Origin: JALEFZ01 sp039817415
GTDB taxonomy: Bacteria; Bacteroidota; Bacteroidia; J057
NCBI GenBank assembly: GCA_039817415.1
Contig: JBCBVV010000003.1
Span: 186,001 to 250,000 of the forward strand
Reading direction: 5' to 3'
DNA: 64,000 bases
Positions 21,448 through 30,408 of this stretch are shown in pieces. Under the pieces are notes generated by a model. It was not told the DNA's origin. It was given only the letters and a program-made list of their open reading frames with translations, and did not search any database. Each line of letters starts with the position of its first letter. The stretch's first letter is position 1. A program made the position numbers and the translations under genes.

Positions 21448-23379
21448 ATGGAAACACAAAAGAGGGAGAGAAAATCTCGTGTCTTGGCAGGGCTTTTTGG
21501 GTACCTTCTTTTGCACCTTCTTGCATGTACAGGGTATTTCCATATAAGTATGTACGTTTTGGTCTTGGGGCTTCTTGGTCTGATAGTTCGCCTTATTAAT
21601 CAGGCAGACCACAACCCAAAGGAAGAGACTGCCCCCATCGAGGATGCCGAAGCTTTGCCATTCCTATCCATCGTCTTTCACCTAAAAATCAATAGTTTGA
21701 AGGATAAGTGGGTAGGGAAGCCACAAAACTTTGTAGATCCCGGTCCAGCATGTCCAGATGAGGACAGATTGGAAGCTTATCTGCAGCATTTGTTTTGTAA
21801 AAGAAAGCCAAAGAACATTCATCCCATTCTTAAGAAAGAGATTCTTACCCAGCGAATGGGGTATTATGTGGATTGGTTTATGCTGTTAGCAAAGGGGGAA
21901 CCTATGACTTCCCTTCCGAAATTCCCTGTTTCGTTTTCAGCAGAAATGGAAAAGGAATTTAACGCGATCTCGGCTATCTATTCCTTTAAGAAGGCAGTAA
22001 GGAAAGCTGAAATACTTGGTTTGGGAGGAAGCATGCTATTAGCCAACCTCATCATTCAAAAGAGAGCTGGCCGAAGCCTTGAAAGTCCAGCGTTTTGGAG
22101 AGATGTATGGCTTTTCTTTATTGAAAACGATGTGGACGAGAAGGAATTCATCTTTCTTGCATTAGATTATATTGATGCCATTAAGTTTGGTATTGATCAT
22201 CGTCCTTACGAATTGCAATTTGATAGGTCCTTCTTGGGAATTGATCCGGATTTGGATATCAAGCAATATGAGTTTGACGAATTCATGGTAAAAGCCATTG
22301 ATTGGCAGGATGTTCACTGGAGGAAAGACCCTATTCCGACGACGTGGAAACAGTTTCTAAGTCCAGGATACATAAGGATTCTGCTCCAGAATAAGGACAA
22401 ATTCGTTCGTCCCCCTTTTGAATGGAGGGATCCGGGCTATAAAACGAAGCGCCATTTCAGGACAAGGCACCTTTTTGATTATTTATTCAAGAAGCATGAC
22501 AAGCTGAAACTCCCTAAAGTATTTTACAAGGAGCTTTTAGGATTCTACCTTCTTGAGTCAGCAGTTGCGTATATCCACTTGATTTCAGGAGGAAAAATTC
22601 GACAACTGCCCAACCTTCCCATGCCTGTTACGCGGAAAATGGAATCATATATCATCCGAGATAAGTATGGGACTTCCCTCCCGATATTATTGAGGGAAGC
22701 AGAGGTACTTACCATAACAGAGAATCCTGCCTTATGGGATGTAGTCAGCAAGTGCCGAATGTGTAAGGATTTTCAAGATGTCCCTTTCTGGCGATCTGTA
22801 TGGACTTTTGTCAAGTTACATAACATCCACAACCGAGACTTTTTGGCCCTGTTAATCAACTACATTGATGCGGTCAAGTTCGGTTTTGACAACCGTCCCA
22901 ACCAGAAGTTTTATGGTCCCATGCCCCTGAAAACTCATCCCAATTTTCAGATTACAGGTAGAAAGCTAGAAAACCTAATAAAGGAAGCGCATACCTGGGC
23001 TGAATTATACTGTATGAGACCCGAAGAGGCTTATCCTGATTGGGCAAGGAAGATTTCTCCCTTCTCCCAAAAACTGGGCAAAGAGGAAATTTTTATCAGC
23101 CCCTTGAAAAACTCCAACGAACTAAAGCAGGAAGCCATGCTAATGGGACACTGTGTGGATTCCTACATCGAAAGCTGTATGGCAGGAGAAGTTTCGATTT
23201 GGAGCATGTTCACCAAGTTCAAAGGTGGACAAACCGCAAAAAGCTTGACCATTGAGCTCACAGAACGAAAAGAGGTTGTTCAAGCAAAAGGGCGTTTCAA
23301 CGCATCCCCTACGGAGGATCAACAAAAATGGCTCCTGGCTTGGGCTTCGGAAAATAACATCAAGGTGGTAGCGTGCTAA
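21448..23379 (+). CDS. PcfJ-like protein 4, membrane-anchored with duplicated module
   Basis: 643 residues. Two N-terminal membrane helices (about 12-46), two helical modules (WFMLLAKGEPMTSLPKFPVSFSAEMEKEF and YIHLISGGKIRQLPNLPMPVTRKMESYI), and the PcfJ-type domain with GHCVDSYIESCMAGEVSIWSM (His568) and LTIELTERKEVVQAKGRFNASPTEDQQKWL. It combines the anchor of paralog 2 with the duplication of paralog 3. Confidence 0.85.
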   Translation: METQKRERKSRVLAGLFGYLLLHLLACTGYFHISMYVLVLGLLGLIVRLINQADHNPKEETAPIEDAEALPFLSIVFHLKINSLKDKWVGKPQNFVDPGPACPDEDRLEAYLQHLFCKRKPKNIHPILKKEILTQRMGYYVDWFMLLAKGEPMTSLPKFPVSFSAEMEKEFNAISAIYSFKKAVRKAEILGLGGSMLLANLIIQKRAGRSLESPAFWRDVWLFFIENDVDEKEFIFLALDYIDAIKFGIDHRPYELQFDRSFLGIDPDLDIKQYEFDEFMVKAIDWQDVHWRKDPIPTTWKQFLSPGYIRILLQNKDKFVRPPFEWRDPGYKTKRHFRTRHLFDYLFKKHDKLKLPKVFYKELLGFYLLESAVAYIHLISGGKIRQLPNLPMPVTRKMESYIIRDKYGTSLPILLREAEVLTITENPALWDVVSKCRMCKDFQDVPFWRSVWTFVKLHNIHNRDFLALLINYIDAVKFGFDNRPNQKFYGPMPLKTHPNFQITGRKLENLIKEAHTWAELYCMRPEEAYPDWARKISPFSQKLGKEEIFISPLKNSNELKQEAMLMGHCVDSYIESCMAGEVSIWSMFTKFKGGQTAKSLTIELTERKEVVQAKGRFNASPTEDQQKWLLAWASENNIKVVAC

Positions 23380-23430
23380 GGCGATGCCCTGAGCGCTACC
23401 GCTATTTCACCAACCTTTAATTATTTCAAT

Positions 23431-23928
23431 ATGAATCAGGTACTGGTACTTAATCAGGACTACCAGGCTATCAGTTTGGTGGACTTTCAGCGGGCCTTTA
23501 TACTAGTCCTGCTAAAGAAAGCAGATACCGTGGAGACCTACACAGATCAAAAAATTAGAACAGTTAAAGCTGAATTTGATTTTCCTTCTGTGATCAGGCT
23601 AACCTCCTATGTCAATCTGCCCTACAAGAAGATTAACCTGACACGTCATAATATTTTTCGGCGTGATGGCAATCGATGTGTCTACTGTGGTAGTCGTGAG
23701 AGACTAACCCTTGATCACGTTATTCCACGAGCAAAAGGTGGCAGAACTACCTGGAACAACCTGGTAACTGCCTGCTACAAGTGTAACTCCAAAAAGGGAG
23801 ACCTAGATCTGCAAGATTCAGGCTTGGAGCTGAAGACTCAACCTTACAGACCTAGCTTTATCATGTTCCTGAGTCAATTCTCCGGAAAGATTGATCAAAG
23901 CTGGAAACCCTATTTGTTGATGAGCTAA
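23431..23928 (+). CDS. HNH endonuclease
   Basis: 165 residues. N-terminal strand-rich segment (VLVLNQDYQAISLVDFQRAFILVLLKKADTVE) and the classic zinc HNH unit: C-VY-C ... LDHVIPRAKGGRTTWNNLVTAC-YK-CN. This form is common in Bacteroidota genomes, cyanobacteria and phages. The substrate is unknown and could be DNA. It follows PcfJ-like 4 by 51 bases, so probably belongs to the same transcript. Confidence 0.9.
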   Translation: MNQVLVLNQDYQAISLVDFQRAFILVLLKKADTVETYTDQKIRTVKAEFDFPSVIRLTSYVNLPYKKINLTRHNIFRRDGNRCVYCGSRERLTLDHVIPRAKGGRTTWNNLVTACYKCNSKKGDLDLQDSGLELKTQPYRPSFIMFLSQFSGKIDQSWKPYLLMS

Positions 23929-24016
23929 TGTTGTACAGGAAAGGAAGAACAGGCTATATTGATTGAAGAAGAGACTTTGTGATATAGCCCTCTTCCTTTC
24001 CCCATAAACCATCCAT

Positions 24017-24544
24017 ATGAACCAAAATCCTATACACACGGAGAGACTGATCCTCCAACCCATTTCCTGGCAAGACGCTGAAGATATATTTGAATATGCT
24101 TCTCAACCAGAGGTAACTCGATTCCTCAGCTTTAGCCCTCATAAATCTATAGACGATAGTTACGCTTTTATTTCAAAGGCAATCGGAAGGATGGCTGAAA
24201 AAGAATTCATCGAATTTGCCATTCACCTCAAGGAATCCCAAAAATGTATGGGGACCATTGGCATTGACAAAAAAGGGGGCACCATCACCATAGGATATGC
24301 ATCTGGTAAGCCTTACTGGGGGAAAGGGTACATGACCGAAGCCCTCAAAGGGGTGATAGCAAGAAGCTTAGAGGATGAATCCATCTGTCGAGTTGATGCT
24401 ATTGCTGATGTGGACAACACAGCTTCATGGAAACTCATGGAAAAATGTGGCATGGAACGAGAAGGCAGATTGAGAAACTATGTGGTCGTAGATCACCTAG
24501 AACCCAAAGAACGAGATGTATTTATGTACAGCATTGTTCGATAA
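24017..24544 (+). CDS. GNAT acetyltransferase, RimJ/RimL-like
   Basis: 175 residues with the N-terminal TERLILQPISWQDAEDIFEYASQPEVTRFLSF and the acetyl-CoA loop region GYASGKPYWGKGYMTEALKGVIARSLED, then DVDNTASWKLMEKCGMEREGRLRNYV. These are the hallmarks of the RimJ/RimL subfamily, which acetylates N-terminal amines or small molecules. Target unknown. Same direction as the flanking genes. Confidence 0.9.
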   Translation: MNQNPIHTERLILQPISWQDAEDIFEYASQPEVTRFLSFSPHKSIDDSYAFISKAIGRMAEKEFIEFAIHLKESQKCMGTIGIDKKGGTITIGYASGKPYWGKGYMTEALKGVIARSLEDESICRVDAIADVDNTASWKLMEKCGMEREGRLRNYVVVDHLEPKERDVFMYSIVR

Positions 24545-24589
24545 GAACATCCTCTTTTATCAATATTTCACCCTTTAAGTTTAAAAATC

Positions 24590-25336
24590 ATGAAACCCAC
24601 GAAAACATATAGAATCCTGATGACACAGCGATCGGGCTCAACATTTATTTGTGAGTGCCTGAAGTCAACAGGAATAGCCGGAATACCCGGAGAGCACTTC
24701 AATTTGATGCAAGACAAAAACCTTCGAGAGAAGTATGGAGTAACAGATTATGAAGGGCTCAGAAATGAAACATGGAAACAAGGTATTGGGGACAATGGCG
24801 TATTTGGAGTCAAACATGATCTTCACGGCACCTATTACCCAGCTTGGGTCAACGAGTTAAGAGAATTGCAAGGATTTGGGCCTGAGGTAGATGAGCTTAC
24901 CGTTTGGGAAGATATGTTTCCCAATTGCAGCTTTATTTACCTCACGAGAAGGAACAAAATCAGGCAGGTAGTTTCATGGTGGAAAGCCATACAGGACAAT
25001 ATCTGGCATCTCCAAGGAGACGAAAGCCATCGCAATGATGCTTCATTTTATGAAGAGAAATACGACCTGGAAGCCCTGAAAACACTCTTGCGACAAACCA
25101 ATGTCAAAGAGGCATATGTTCAAGAGTTTTTCAATCGGCATAAGATCACACCTCTTACCATTGTGTATGAGGACTTCTTGCTAGATGTAGAAGGTTGGAC
25201 CAAAAGGATAGTGGATTTCCTTGAGATTCCCTATGAAACCTTCTCCATGGGCTACAATGGCTACAAAAAGACCTCCACAGATCTATCAGAGATGTGGGTG
25301 GAGAAATTGACAAAAGATCTATACCAATGGGATTGA
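24590..25336 (+). CDS. Stf0-like sulfotransferase
   Basis: 248 residues. RILMTQRSGSTFICECL near the N terminus is the 5'-phosphosulfate-binding loop for PAPS, and FIYLTRRNKIRQVVSWWKA carries the 3'-phosphate-binding Arg/Ser. EYDLEALKTLL and PLTIVYEDFLLDVEGWTKRIVDFLEI complete the Stf0 pattern. Stf0 enzymes sulfate carbohydrates such as trehalose in mycobacteria. Acceptor unknown. 52 bases upstream of rtcB. Confidence 0.87.
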   Translation: MKPTKTYRILMTQRSGSTFICECLKSTGIAGIPGEHFNLMQDKNLREKYGVTDYEGLRNETWKQGIGDNGVFGVKHDLHGTYYPAWVNELRELQGFGPEVDELTVWEDMFPNCSFIYLTRRNKIRQVVSWWKAIQDNIWHLQGDESHRNDASFYEEKYDLEALKTLLRQTNVKEAYVQEFFNRHKITPLTIVYEDFLLDVEGWTKRIVDFLEIPYETFSMGYNGYKKTSTDLSEMWVEKLTKDLYQWD

Positions 25337-25388
25337 TGATCAACTTATTCATCTCCCAGCCACCTTAGTGGTTTGTAACGCATATATC

Positions 25389-26795
25389 ATGGCAAAGATT
25401 AAGAAGAAGCATTTGCTTCGAATCGGATTTGAGGAAGGGACAGCTCTTCGTGAGGCAATGGTCGCGATGACACATGAAGCCTACGACAAAAAGGGCCGTG
25501 AGGCGAAACTGGAAATCCTACAAGCCTTGCTCCAACGTCCTGAAAACTTCATCAAGCATAACATCCTAGGCGCTGCTGCCAAGGCATTAGCACCTGAACT
25601 TGTGGAGCATGCTCCTGCCCTACCCCAATTGCACGAAAAACCCATTCACTTTGAAGTATGGGGACAAGAGGGAATTGAGCACGGAGCCATGAACCAAATG
25701 TATACCGCAGCCAAGCTTCCTATCACCCGCGCAGCGGCTTTGATGCCTGATGCACACCAAGGATATGGACTTCCCATCGGTGGCGTATTGGCTACAGAAG
25801 ACAGCGTGATTCCCTATGCAGTAGGGGTGGATATCGGCTGCAGAATGTGTCTTTCAGTCTACGGATTGAACAAGGAATTTATCGGAAGACATACGCATCA
25901 ATTGGTCAACCACCTACGAACAGAGACCTTCTTTGGAGCAGGTATTGGACCAGACAAGCCTATGGATGATAAAGTCCTTGAAAGAGAAGAGTTCAAGTAC
26001 ATTGAAGTAGCTAAGCGTCTTCATGGAAAGGCATGGAAACAAATCGGTTCTTCTGGAGGGGGCAACCACTTCGTGGAATTTGGTTTGGTAGACATCCTTG
26101 ACCCTGACAACGAATGGGGACTTCCATTGGGTACTTACGTGGGTTTGCTTTCGCACTCTGGTTCAAGAGGACTTGGGGCAGGAATCGCATCTCACTATAC
26201 CAAGGTAGCGATGCAACAAACGCGTCTTCCTAAGGTCGCCAAGCATTTGGCTTGGTTGGATATGGGTTCTGAAGCCGGGATGGAATACTGGGCAGCGATG
26301 AACCTGGCAGGAGATTATGCTTCTGCTTGTCATCACCATATCCATAAGAGAATCTCTAAAGCGCTGGGTGAAAAGCCCCTATTCATGGTGGAAAACCATC
26401 ATAACTTTGCGTGGAAAGAGAAACTGGCTGATGGGACAGATGTAATTGTCCATCGTAAAGGCGCCACACCTGCTGGTAAAGGTGTTTTGGGAATCATCCC
26501 TGGATCTATGACTGATCCCGGATTTATCGTGCGCGGAAAGGGCAAGGCTGAATCAATCAATTCTGCTTCTCATGGAGCTGGACGCTTGATGTCTCGTAGC
26601 AAGGCCAAGACCAAGATCACCCGCCACGGCATGAAGGAACTCCTTCAACAAAAGCGTGTTACGCTAATTGGAGGAGGACCAGATGAGGCACCCATCGCCT
26701 ACAAGGATATCCGTCAGGTAATGGCCTATCAGGAAGATCTAGTTGATATCGTCGGAAAATTCTCTCCCAAAGTGGTAAGAATGGCACACGAATAA
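25389..26795 (+). CDS. rtcB: RNA-splicing ligase RtcB
   Basis: 468 residues from the ATG at 25389 (an in-frame GTG seven codons earlier lacks similarity). RtcB joins RNA 2',3'-cyclic phosphate or 3'-phosphate ends to 5'-OH ends using GTP and Mn2+. Visible active-site elements: VGVDIGCRMC with Asp148 and Cys151, SSGGGNHFVEF with His227, LSHSGSRG with His256, ENHHNF with His337/338, and SHGAGR with His395, the position of the guanylylated histidine. HRKGATPAGKG is the conserved nucleotide-binding loop. The chain is longer at the N terminus than E. coli RtcB. No archease gene is seen in the window. Ro60 lies 16 kb upstream in the same direction. Confidence 0.95.
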   Translation: MAKIKKKHLLRIGFEEGTALREAMVAMTHEAYDKKGREAKLEILQALLQRPENFIKHNILGAAAKALAPELVEHAPALPQLHEKPIHFEVWGQEGIEHGAMNQMYTAAKLPITRAAALMPDAHQGYGLPIGGVLATEDSVIPYAVGVDIGCRMCLSVYGLNKEFIGRHTHQLVNHLRTETFFGAGIGPDKPMDDKVLEREEFKYIEVAKRLHGKAWKQIGSSGGGNHFVEFGLVDILDPDNEWGLPLGTYVGLLSHSGSRGLGAGIASHYTKVAMQQTRLPKVAKHLAWLDMGSEAGMEYWAAMNLAGDYASACHHHIHKRISKALGEKPLFMVENHHNFAWKEKLADGTDVIVHRKGATPAGKGVLGIIPGSMTDPGFIVRGKGKAESINSASHGAGRLMSRSKAKTKITRHGMKELLQQKRVTLIGGGPDEAPIAYKDIRQVMAYQEDLVDIVGKFSPKVVRMAHE

Positions 26796-26822
26796 TTTCA
26801 TCAACTTTTCTGACCTAAATTA

Positions 26823-26852
26823 GGGACTTCCATTCAGGGAGTCCCTTTTTTA
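26823..26852 (+). terminator. Terminator after rtcB
   Basis: GGGACT (26823-26828)/AGTCCC (26840-26845) followed by six T, 28 bases past the rtcB stop. It probably ends the transcript that includes rtcB and separates it from the next gene. Confidence 0.8.
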
Positions 26853-26911
26853 TTCTCGGTATTCATTTTTTTATTTGACCTTCAGCTAATCCTAGTATTT
26901 CCAACCTTATC

Positions 26912-27412
26912 ATGCTAATGCCTGATTATCAATTACAAAAAGTACAGCTGTTAGCCCTCATCCATGAAGCCTTCGATCAGGTGATATTAGGAAATGGGGT
27001 AAGTCTTCATGAAACGATTGAGATTGATGATTTTGGAAGCCTAGAGGCGCGCAAAAAAGCAAGAGAACGTGATGAAAAGCGCGATTGGAGAAAGTTGATC
27101 CAAGATCCTGAATTAGCAGAAATTTCCGCATTTGGTGGATTGTCATTCTATGATGATATGGGCCTTAGGTTTCACCTTCCAGCTTATATGTGCCTAGTAT
27201 TGGATCAAGGGGCAGTTGAAGTGTCAGGAAGCCTTCTTTTTCACCTAACCGATATTTCAGATTACAATCGTCAACGATTCGCAATCCTACATGAAGCTCA
27301 ACGCCAAGCTGTTCGAGCTTTCCTGATTTATGTCCGGAACCAGCCAAACCGAGCTTTTGAATTTGATTTTCCAGCTATTGATGAGGCCCTGACTACCTAC
27401 TGGACCGCTTGA
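26912..27412 (+). CDS. Conserved protein, DUF6714-like
   Basis: 166 residues. SLHETIEIDDFGSLEARKKARERDEKRDWRKLI followed by LSFYDDMGLRFHLPAYM is, from memory, the pattern of the DUF6714 family, which is of unknown function. No signal peptide or membrane helix. It lies beyond the rtcB terminator, so it may be an independent unit at the edge of the locus. The 200 bases after it hold nothing I recognise. Confidence 0.65.
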   Translation: MLMPDYQLQKVQLLALIHEAFDQVILGNGVSLHETIEIDDFGSLEARKKARERDEKRDWRKLIQDPELAEISAFGGLSFYDDMGLRFHLPAYMCLVLDQGAVEVSGSLLFHLTDISDYNRQRFAILHEAQRQAVRAFLIYVRNQPNRAFEFDFPAIDEALTTYWTA

Positions 27413-27613
27413 TAAGAAACATTACATTTTTCTAGCTTGAAATTAAGCTGGTACCTCTATCCCTTAAATAGCTCAAAAAAAGTCAGGCCATTCTCTGATA
27501 AAAAGCTCTATCAATTTGAAAGGGAAGAATGGTTACGAGACGTTACATACATTATTCGAGGTGAATGGGACTTCTCCTATATCTTCAGCTATGACTAGAG
27601 TATTCTGGCTACG

Positions 27614-28141
27614 CTAGTCGTTTTGAAGCTGTTCTGTTGTTGCTTTTTCGGCCTTTTTCAGGCTTTGGTACCTGAATAGTCCAAACACAATAGCCGCCAC
27701 AAAAAGAGAAATAATCACTGCCATGAATACCTTCAATCGCTTGTTATCCTCAGGAACTGGGAAAACTGGCGTCTCAATTACCTCTTCGGAAGAGCTTCCA
27801 GGATAAGGGGCCTTTTTTTTTAGAATATTCCTGCTTGCAAGGATGTCCATGGCCTCTTTCATCTCCTCCTCTAATTCAGGCTCACAAGACAGGTTTTCTA
27901 TTTGATCCAAAAGAGGATGAAGACTTTCTATGTTGACTCTGTTCTCTAATCCTTTTGACTCGAAACTGATCAATCCTCCCTGAACCTGCTGAACTATCTT
28001 AGAAAATTCAGGCATTTTCATCAGGCTTTGGTTCAACAGAGGTGTTTGAAGAAAGAGACTTTGAAGATCTTTCAGAGTGGCAGAAATATTACCATCGCTT
28101 AGGTGCTGACGCAGTTGCTGGAGGAAGGATTCCTTGTCCAT
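27614..28141 (-). CDS. Membrane protein with effector-associated-like N-terminal domain
   Basis: 175 residues. Residues 1-85 (DGNISATLKDLQSLF ... LMKMPEFSKIVQQVQGGLISFESKGLENRVNIESLHPLLDQIE) follow the helical pattern of effector-associated domain 11, an adaptor found in bacterial conflict and signalling proteins. After an acidic linker there is one membrane helix (VFMAVIISLFVAAIVFGLF) and a short charged tail. The domain call is by eye and needs a profile search. Confidence 0.6.
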   Translation of the reverse strand: MDKESFLQQLRQHLSDGNISATLKDLQSLFLQTPLLNQSLMKMPEFSKIVQQVQGGLISFESKGLENRVNIESLHPLLDQIENLSCEPELEEEMKEAMDILASRNILKKKAPYPGSSSEEVIETPVFPVPEDNKRLKVFMAVIISLFVAAIVFGLFRYQSLKKAEKATTEQLQND

Positions 28142-28349
28142 GGGATAAAATTTGAAGCTGTGTGATGTTCTCTATAGAAAGCTAGATCAAAACTAATGAG
28201 ATAATCTTTTACCACACAAGATATGACGGTAAAAATATAAAAGGGATACCCAGAAAGTTTGTTGACTCGAAAAGTGCAGCATTTTCAACACAGAATCCGT
28301 CAAACAAAAAGAGTATATTGTTTACTATCACAATCCAAACCACTTTACC

Positions 28350-29867
28350 ATGAAAAAGCTATTACTTCCCACTATCCTTGGAATATCAGTTTTGATTTGG
28401 GCGGCCATTCCTAGTATACCTACTGCCAAGGGAACTATGAATGATACTGAACACGCCATGAGTCAGCTGCTTCCCTTACTTCCTTCCAGCCCCTACAATT
28501 ACAGTCGTATCAGGATTCCCCAACACATAGGAGGTGACTCGACGGGCTTCTTTGAATACAACCCACCCACGAATACGCTTACAGACGAAGGAGCTACCCT
28601 AGGGAGAGTTCTGTTCTATGACACAGAGTTATCCATCAATAGTCAAGTCAGCTGTGCCTCTTGCCACGATGCAGCTTTTGGTTTTTCTGATTCAGCACGC
28701 TTTAGTCATGGAATTAATAATCAATTGACAGACAGGAACTCCATAGGCTTGGCCAACGCAAGGTTTCAACCCCTTCAAGCCTTCTTTTGGAGTGGTGATG
28801 AAGATACTCTTAAGCATCAGGTAAAAACGGCAATTACCTCCAGCAAAGAAATGGGCATGCACCTTGATACGCTGGTTCAACGCTTGCAAACTATTGGCTA
28901 TTACCCAGGCTTATTTACAGATGCTTTTGGCGATCCCGCCATTACCTCCGATCGAGTCTTTTCAGCCCTTGGGCAGTTTGTAAGATCTTTTATTTCTCGA
29001 AATAGTAAGTTTGACATTGCAGCCGAAACCAATTTCCAACAAAGCGGAACGGAGGCTTTCTTCTTCTTTTTCCCAACCATAGACAGTTTCCCATCTTTTA
29101 GTCAATCTGAAAACAGAGGGTATCGTTTGTTCATTCAATCAGGTTGTATCAACTGCCACGCGACAGGTAATTTCGTTTCTTTATTCCATTCTAATAATGG
29201 ACTTGATCTGGTCAATACTGACTTAGGCCTAGGAGCCAGTACCGGTTTGGCGTGGGATGAAGGTAAGTTTAGAGCTCCATCTTTGAGAAACATTGAATTG
29301 ACGGGTCCTTTCATGCATGATGGAAGATTCAATACCCTAGAAGAAGTCATAGACCACTACAGTACTGGCATCCAAAACAACCCCAATTTGGCACCCGAAC
29401 TTATTGACTCAAATACTGGACTGCCTAGGAAGTTTAATTTCACCCAAACAGAAAAAGAAGACTTGATAAGTTTCCTCAAAACCTTAACTGACACCTGGTT
29501 TCTGGATGATCCCAGATATGAAGATCCTTTTAAAGTTGGGCAGGTTAGAACCATCCCTGTTTCTCCCATGTCAAGCTTGCTTCCAGATGATACAACCGTT
29601 GTTCTCAGCCAGACACCAGTTTTCACAGAATTGGAGGCCATAGCCTTCCCTAATCCATTTATGGATGAGGTATCAATTGCGTTTCAAAATGAGAAAAAAG
29701 AGCCGTATGAAATCCGTTTGCTGAACATCTCGGGTAAGGTTATTCAAAGTAAAACTACAAGAAATGACATGGCCAGCTTCTCTAGGAAGGACTTGCCAAA
29801 GGGAGTATATATCATACAGGCCAAAGGACCTAGCAAACTTAAATCCATCCTGGTCGAAGCCGAATAA
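28350..29867 (+). CDS. Di-haem cytochrome c peroxidase / MauG-like protein with T9SS tail
   Basis: 505 residues. Two c-type haem sites, CASCH (102-106) and CINCH (266-270), in the CCP/MauG arrangement (LGRVLFYDTELSINSQVSCASCHDAAFGFSD ... FRAPSLRNIELTGPFMHDGRFNTLEEVIDHY). A T9SS type A domain closes the protein (LLNISGKVIQSKTTRNDMASFSRKDLPKGVYIIQAKG), so it is exported to the surface or medium. Expected role: peroxide reduction or oxidation of an organic substrate. Confidence 0.92.
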   Translation: MKKLLLPTILGISVLIWAAIPSIPTAKGTMNDTEHAMSQLLPLLPSSPYNYSRIRIPQHIGGDSTGFFEYNPPTNTLTDEGATLGRVLFYDTELSINSQVSCASCHDAAFGFSDSARFSHGINNQLTDRNSIGLANARFQPLQAFFWSGDEDTLKHQVKTAITSSKEMGMHLDTLVQRLQTIGYYPGLFTDAFGDPAITSDRVFSALGQFVRSFISRNSKFDIAAETNFQQSGTEAFFFFFPTIDSFPSFSQSENRGYRLFIQSGCINCHATGNFVSLFHSNNGLDLVNTDLGLGASTGLAWDEGKFRAPSLRNIELTGPFMHDGRFNTLEEVIDHYSTGIQNNPNLAPELIDSNTGLPRKFNFTQTEKEDLISFLKTLTDTWFLDDPRYEDPFKVGQVRTIPVSPMSSLLPDDTTVVLSQTPVFTELEAIAFPNPFMDEVSIAFQNEKKEPYEIRLLNISGKVIQSKTTRNDMASFSRKDLPKGVYIIQAKGPSKLKSILVEAE

Positions 29868-29904
29868 AGGATGAAATAGAGCGAACACTCGAGCAGTATT
29901 TACT

Positions 29905-29942
29905 AGAAAGCAACATGGTCCCCACTATGTTGCTTTCTTTAT
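29905..29942 (+). terminator. Terminator after the MauG-like gene
   Basis: 11-bp perfect stem GAAAGCAACAT (29906-29916)/ATGTTGCTTTC (29927-29937) followed by a T-rich run. Confidence 0.75.
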
Positions 29943-29963
29943 TATCTTTCAAAAAAGAAAGAA

Positions 29964-30392
29964 ATGAGATACTTGTTGATTTGCCTCATGGCTCTGCCAT
30001 TCTATTCCTTCGCACAAGACCTAAAACCTTCAGATGAAGCTGCTATCAAGGAGGTCATGGAATCCCAACGAACAGGCTGGAATCAGGGAGATATTGATTG
30101 CTTCATGGAGGGCTATTGGAACAGCGATGAGTTACTGTTTGTAGGTAGCAATGGCGTCAACAAGGGCTGGAAAGCAACTATCGAACGATACAAGACTTCC
30201 TATCCTGATAAGGCAACCATGGGTGAATTGACTTTTACCTACCTAAAATTCAGAAAACTAGGCCCAAAATCCGCCTACTTACTGGGAAAGTTCCACCTCA
30301 AAAGAGACATGGGTGATGCAGAAGGATACTTTACCCTAGTCCTCAAAAAAATCAAAGGCCAGTGGTTGATTATTAGCGATCATTCTTCCTAA
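29964..30392 (+). CDS. Secreted DUF4440 / SnoaL-like protein
   Basis: 142 residues with a signal peptide (LLICLMALPFYSFAQ) and an NTF2-like fold: EVMESQRTGWNQGDIDCFMEGYWNSDELLFVG ... GWKATIERYKTSYPD ... AYLLGKFHLKR ... WLIISDHSS. The typical exported DUF4440 layout; function unknown. 16 bases before the metallo-beta-lactamase, so likely co-transcribed. Confidence 0.85.
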   Translation: MRYLLICLMALPFYSFAQDLKPSDEAAIKEVMESQRTGWNQGDIDCFMEGYWNSDELLFVGSNGVNKGWKATIERYKTSYPDKATMGELTFTYLKFRKLGPKSAYLLGKFHLKRDMGDAEGYFTLVLKKIKGQWLIISDHSS

Positions 30393-30408
30393 TTCAGGCT
30401 CAACATCC

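Noticed and set aside
7000..27400. Prophage or integrative element
   Set aside because: No integrase, terminase, capsid, relaxase or clear attachment-site repeats seen; the HNH and PcfJ genes alone are not enough.
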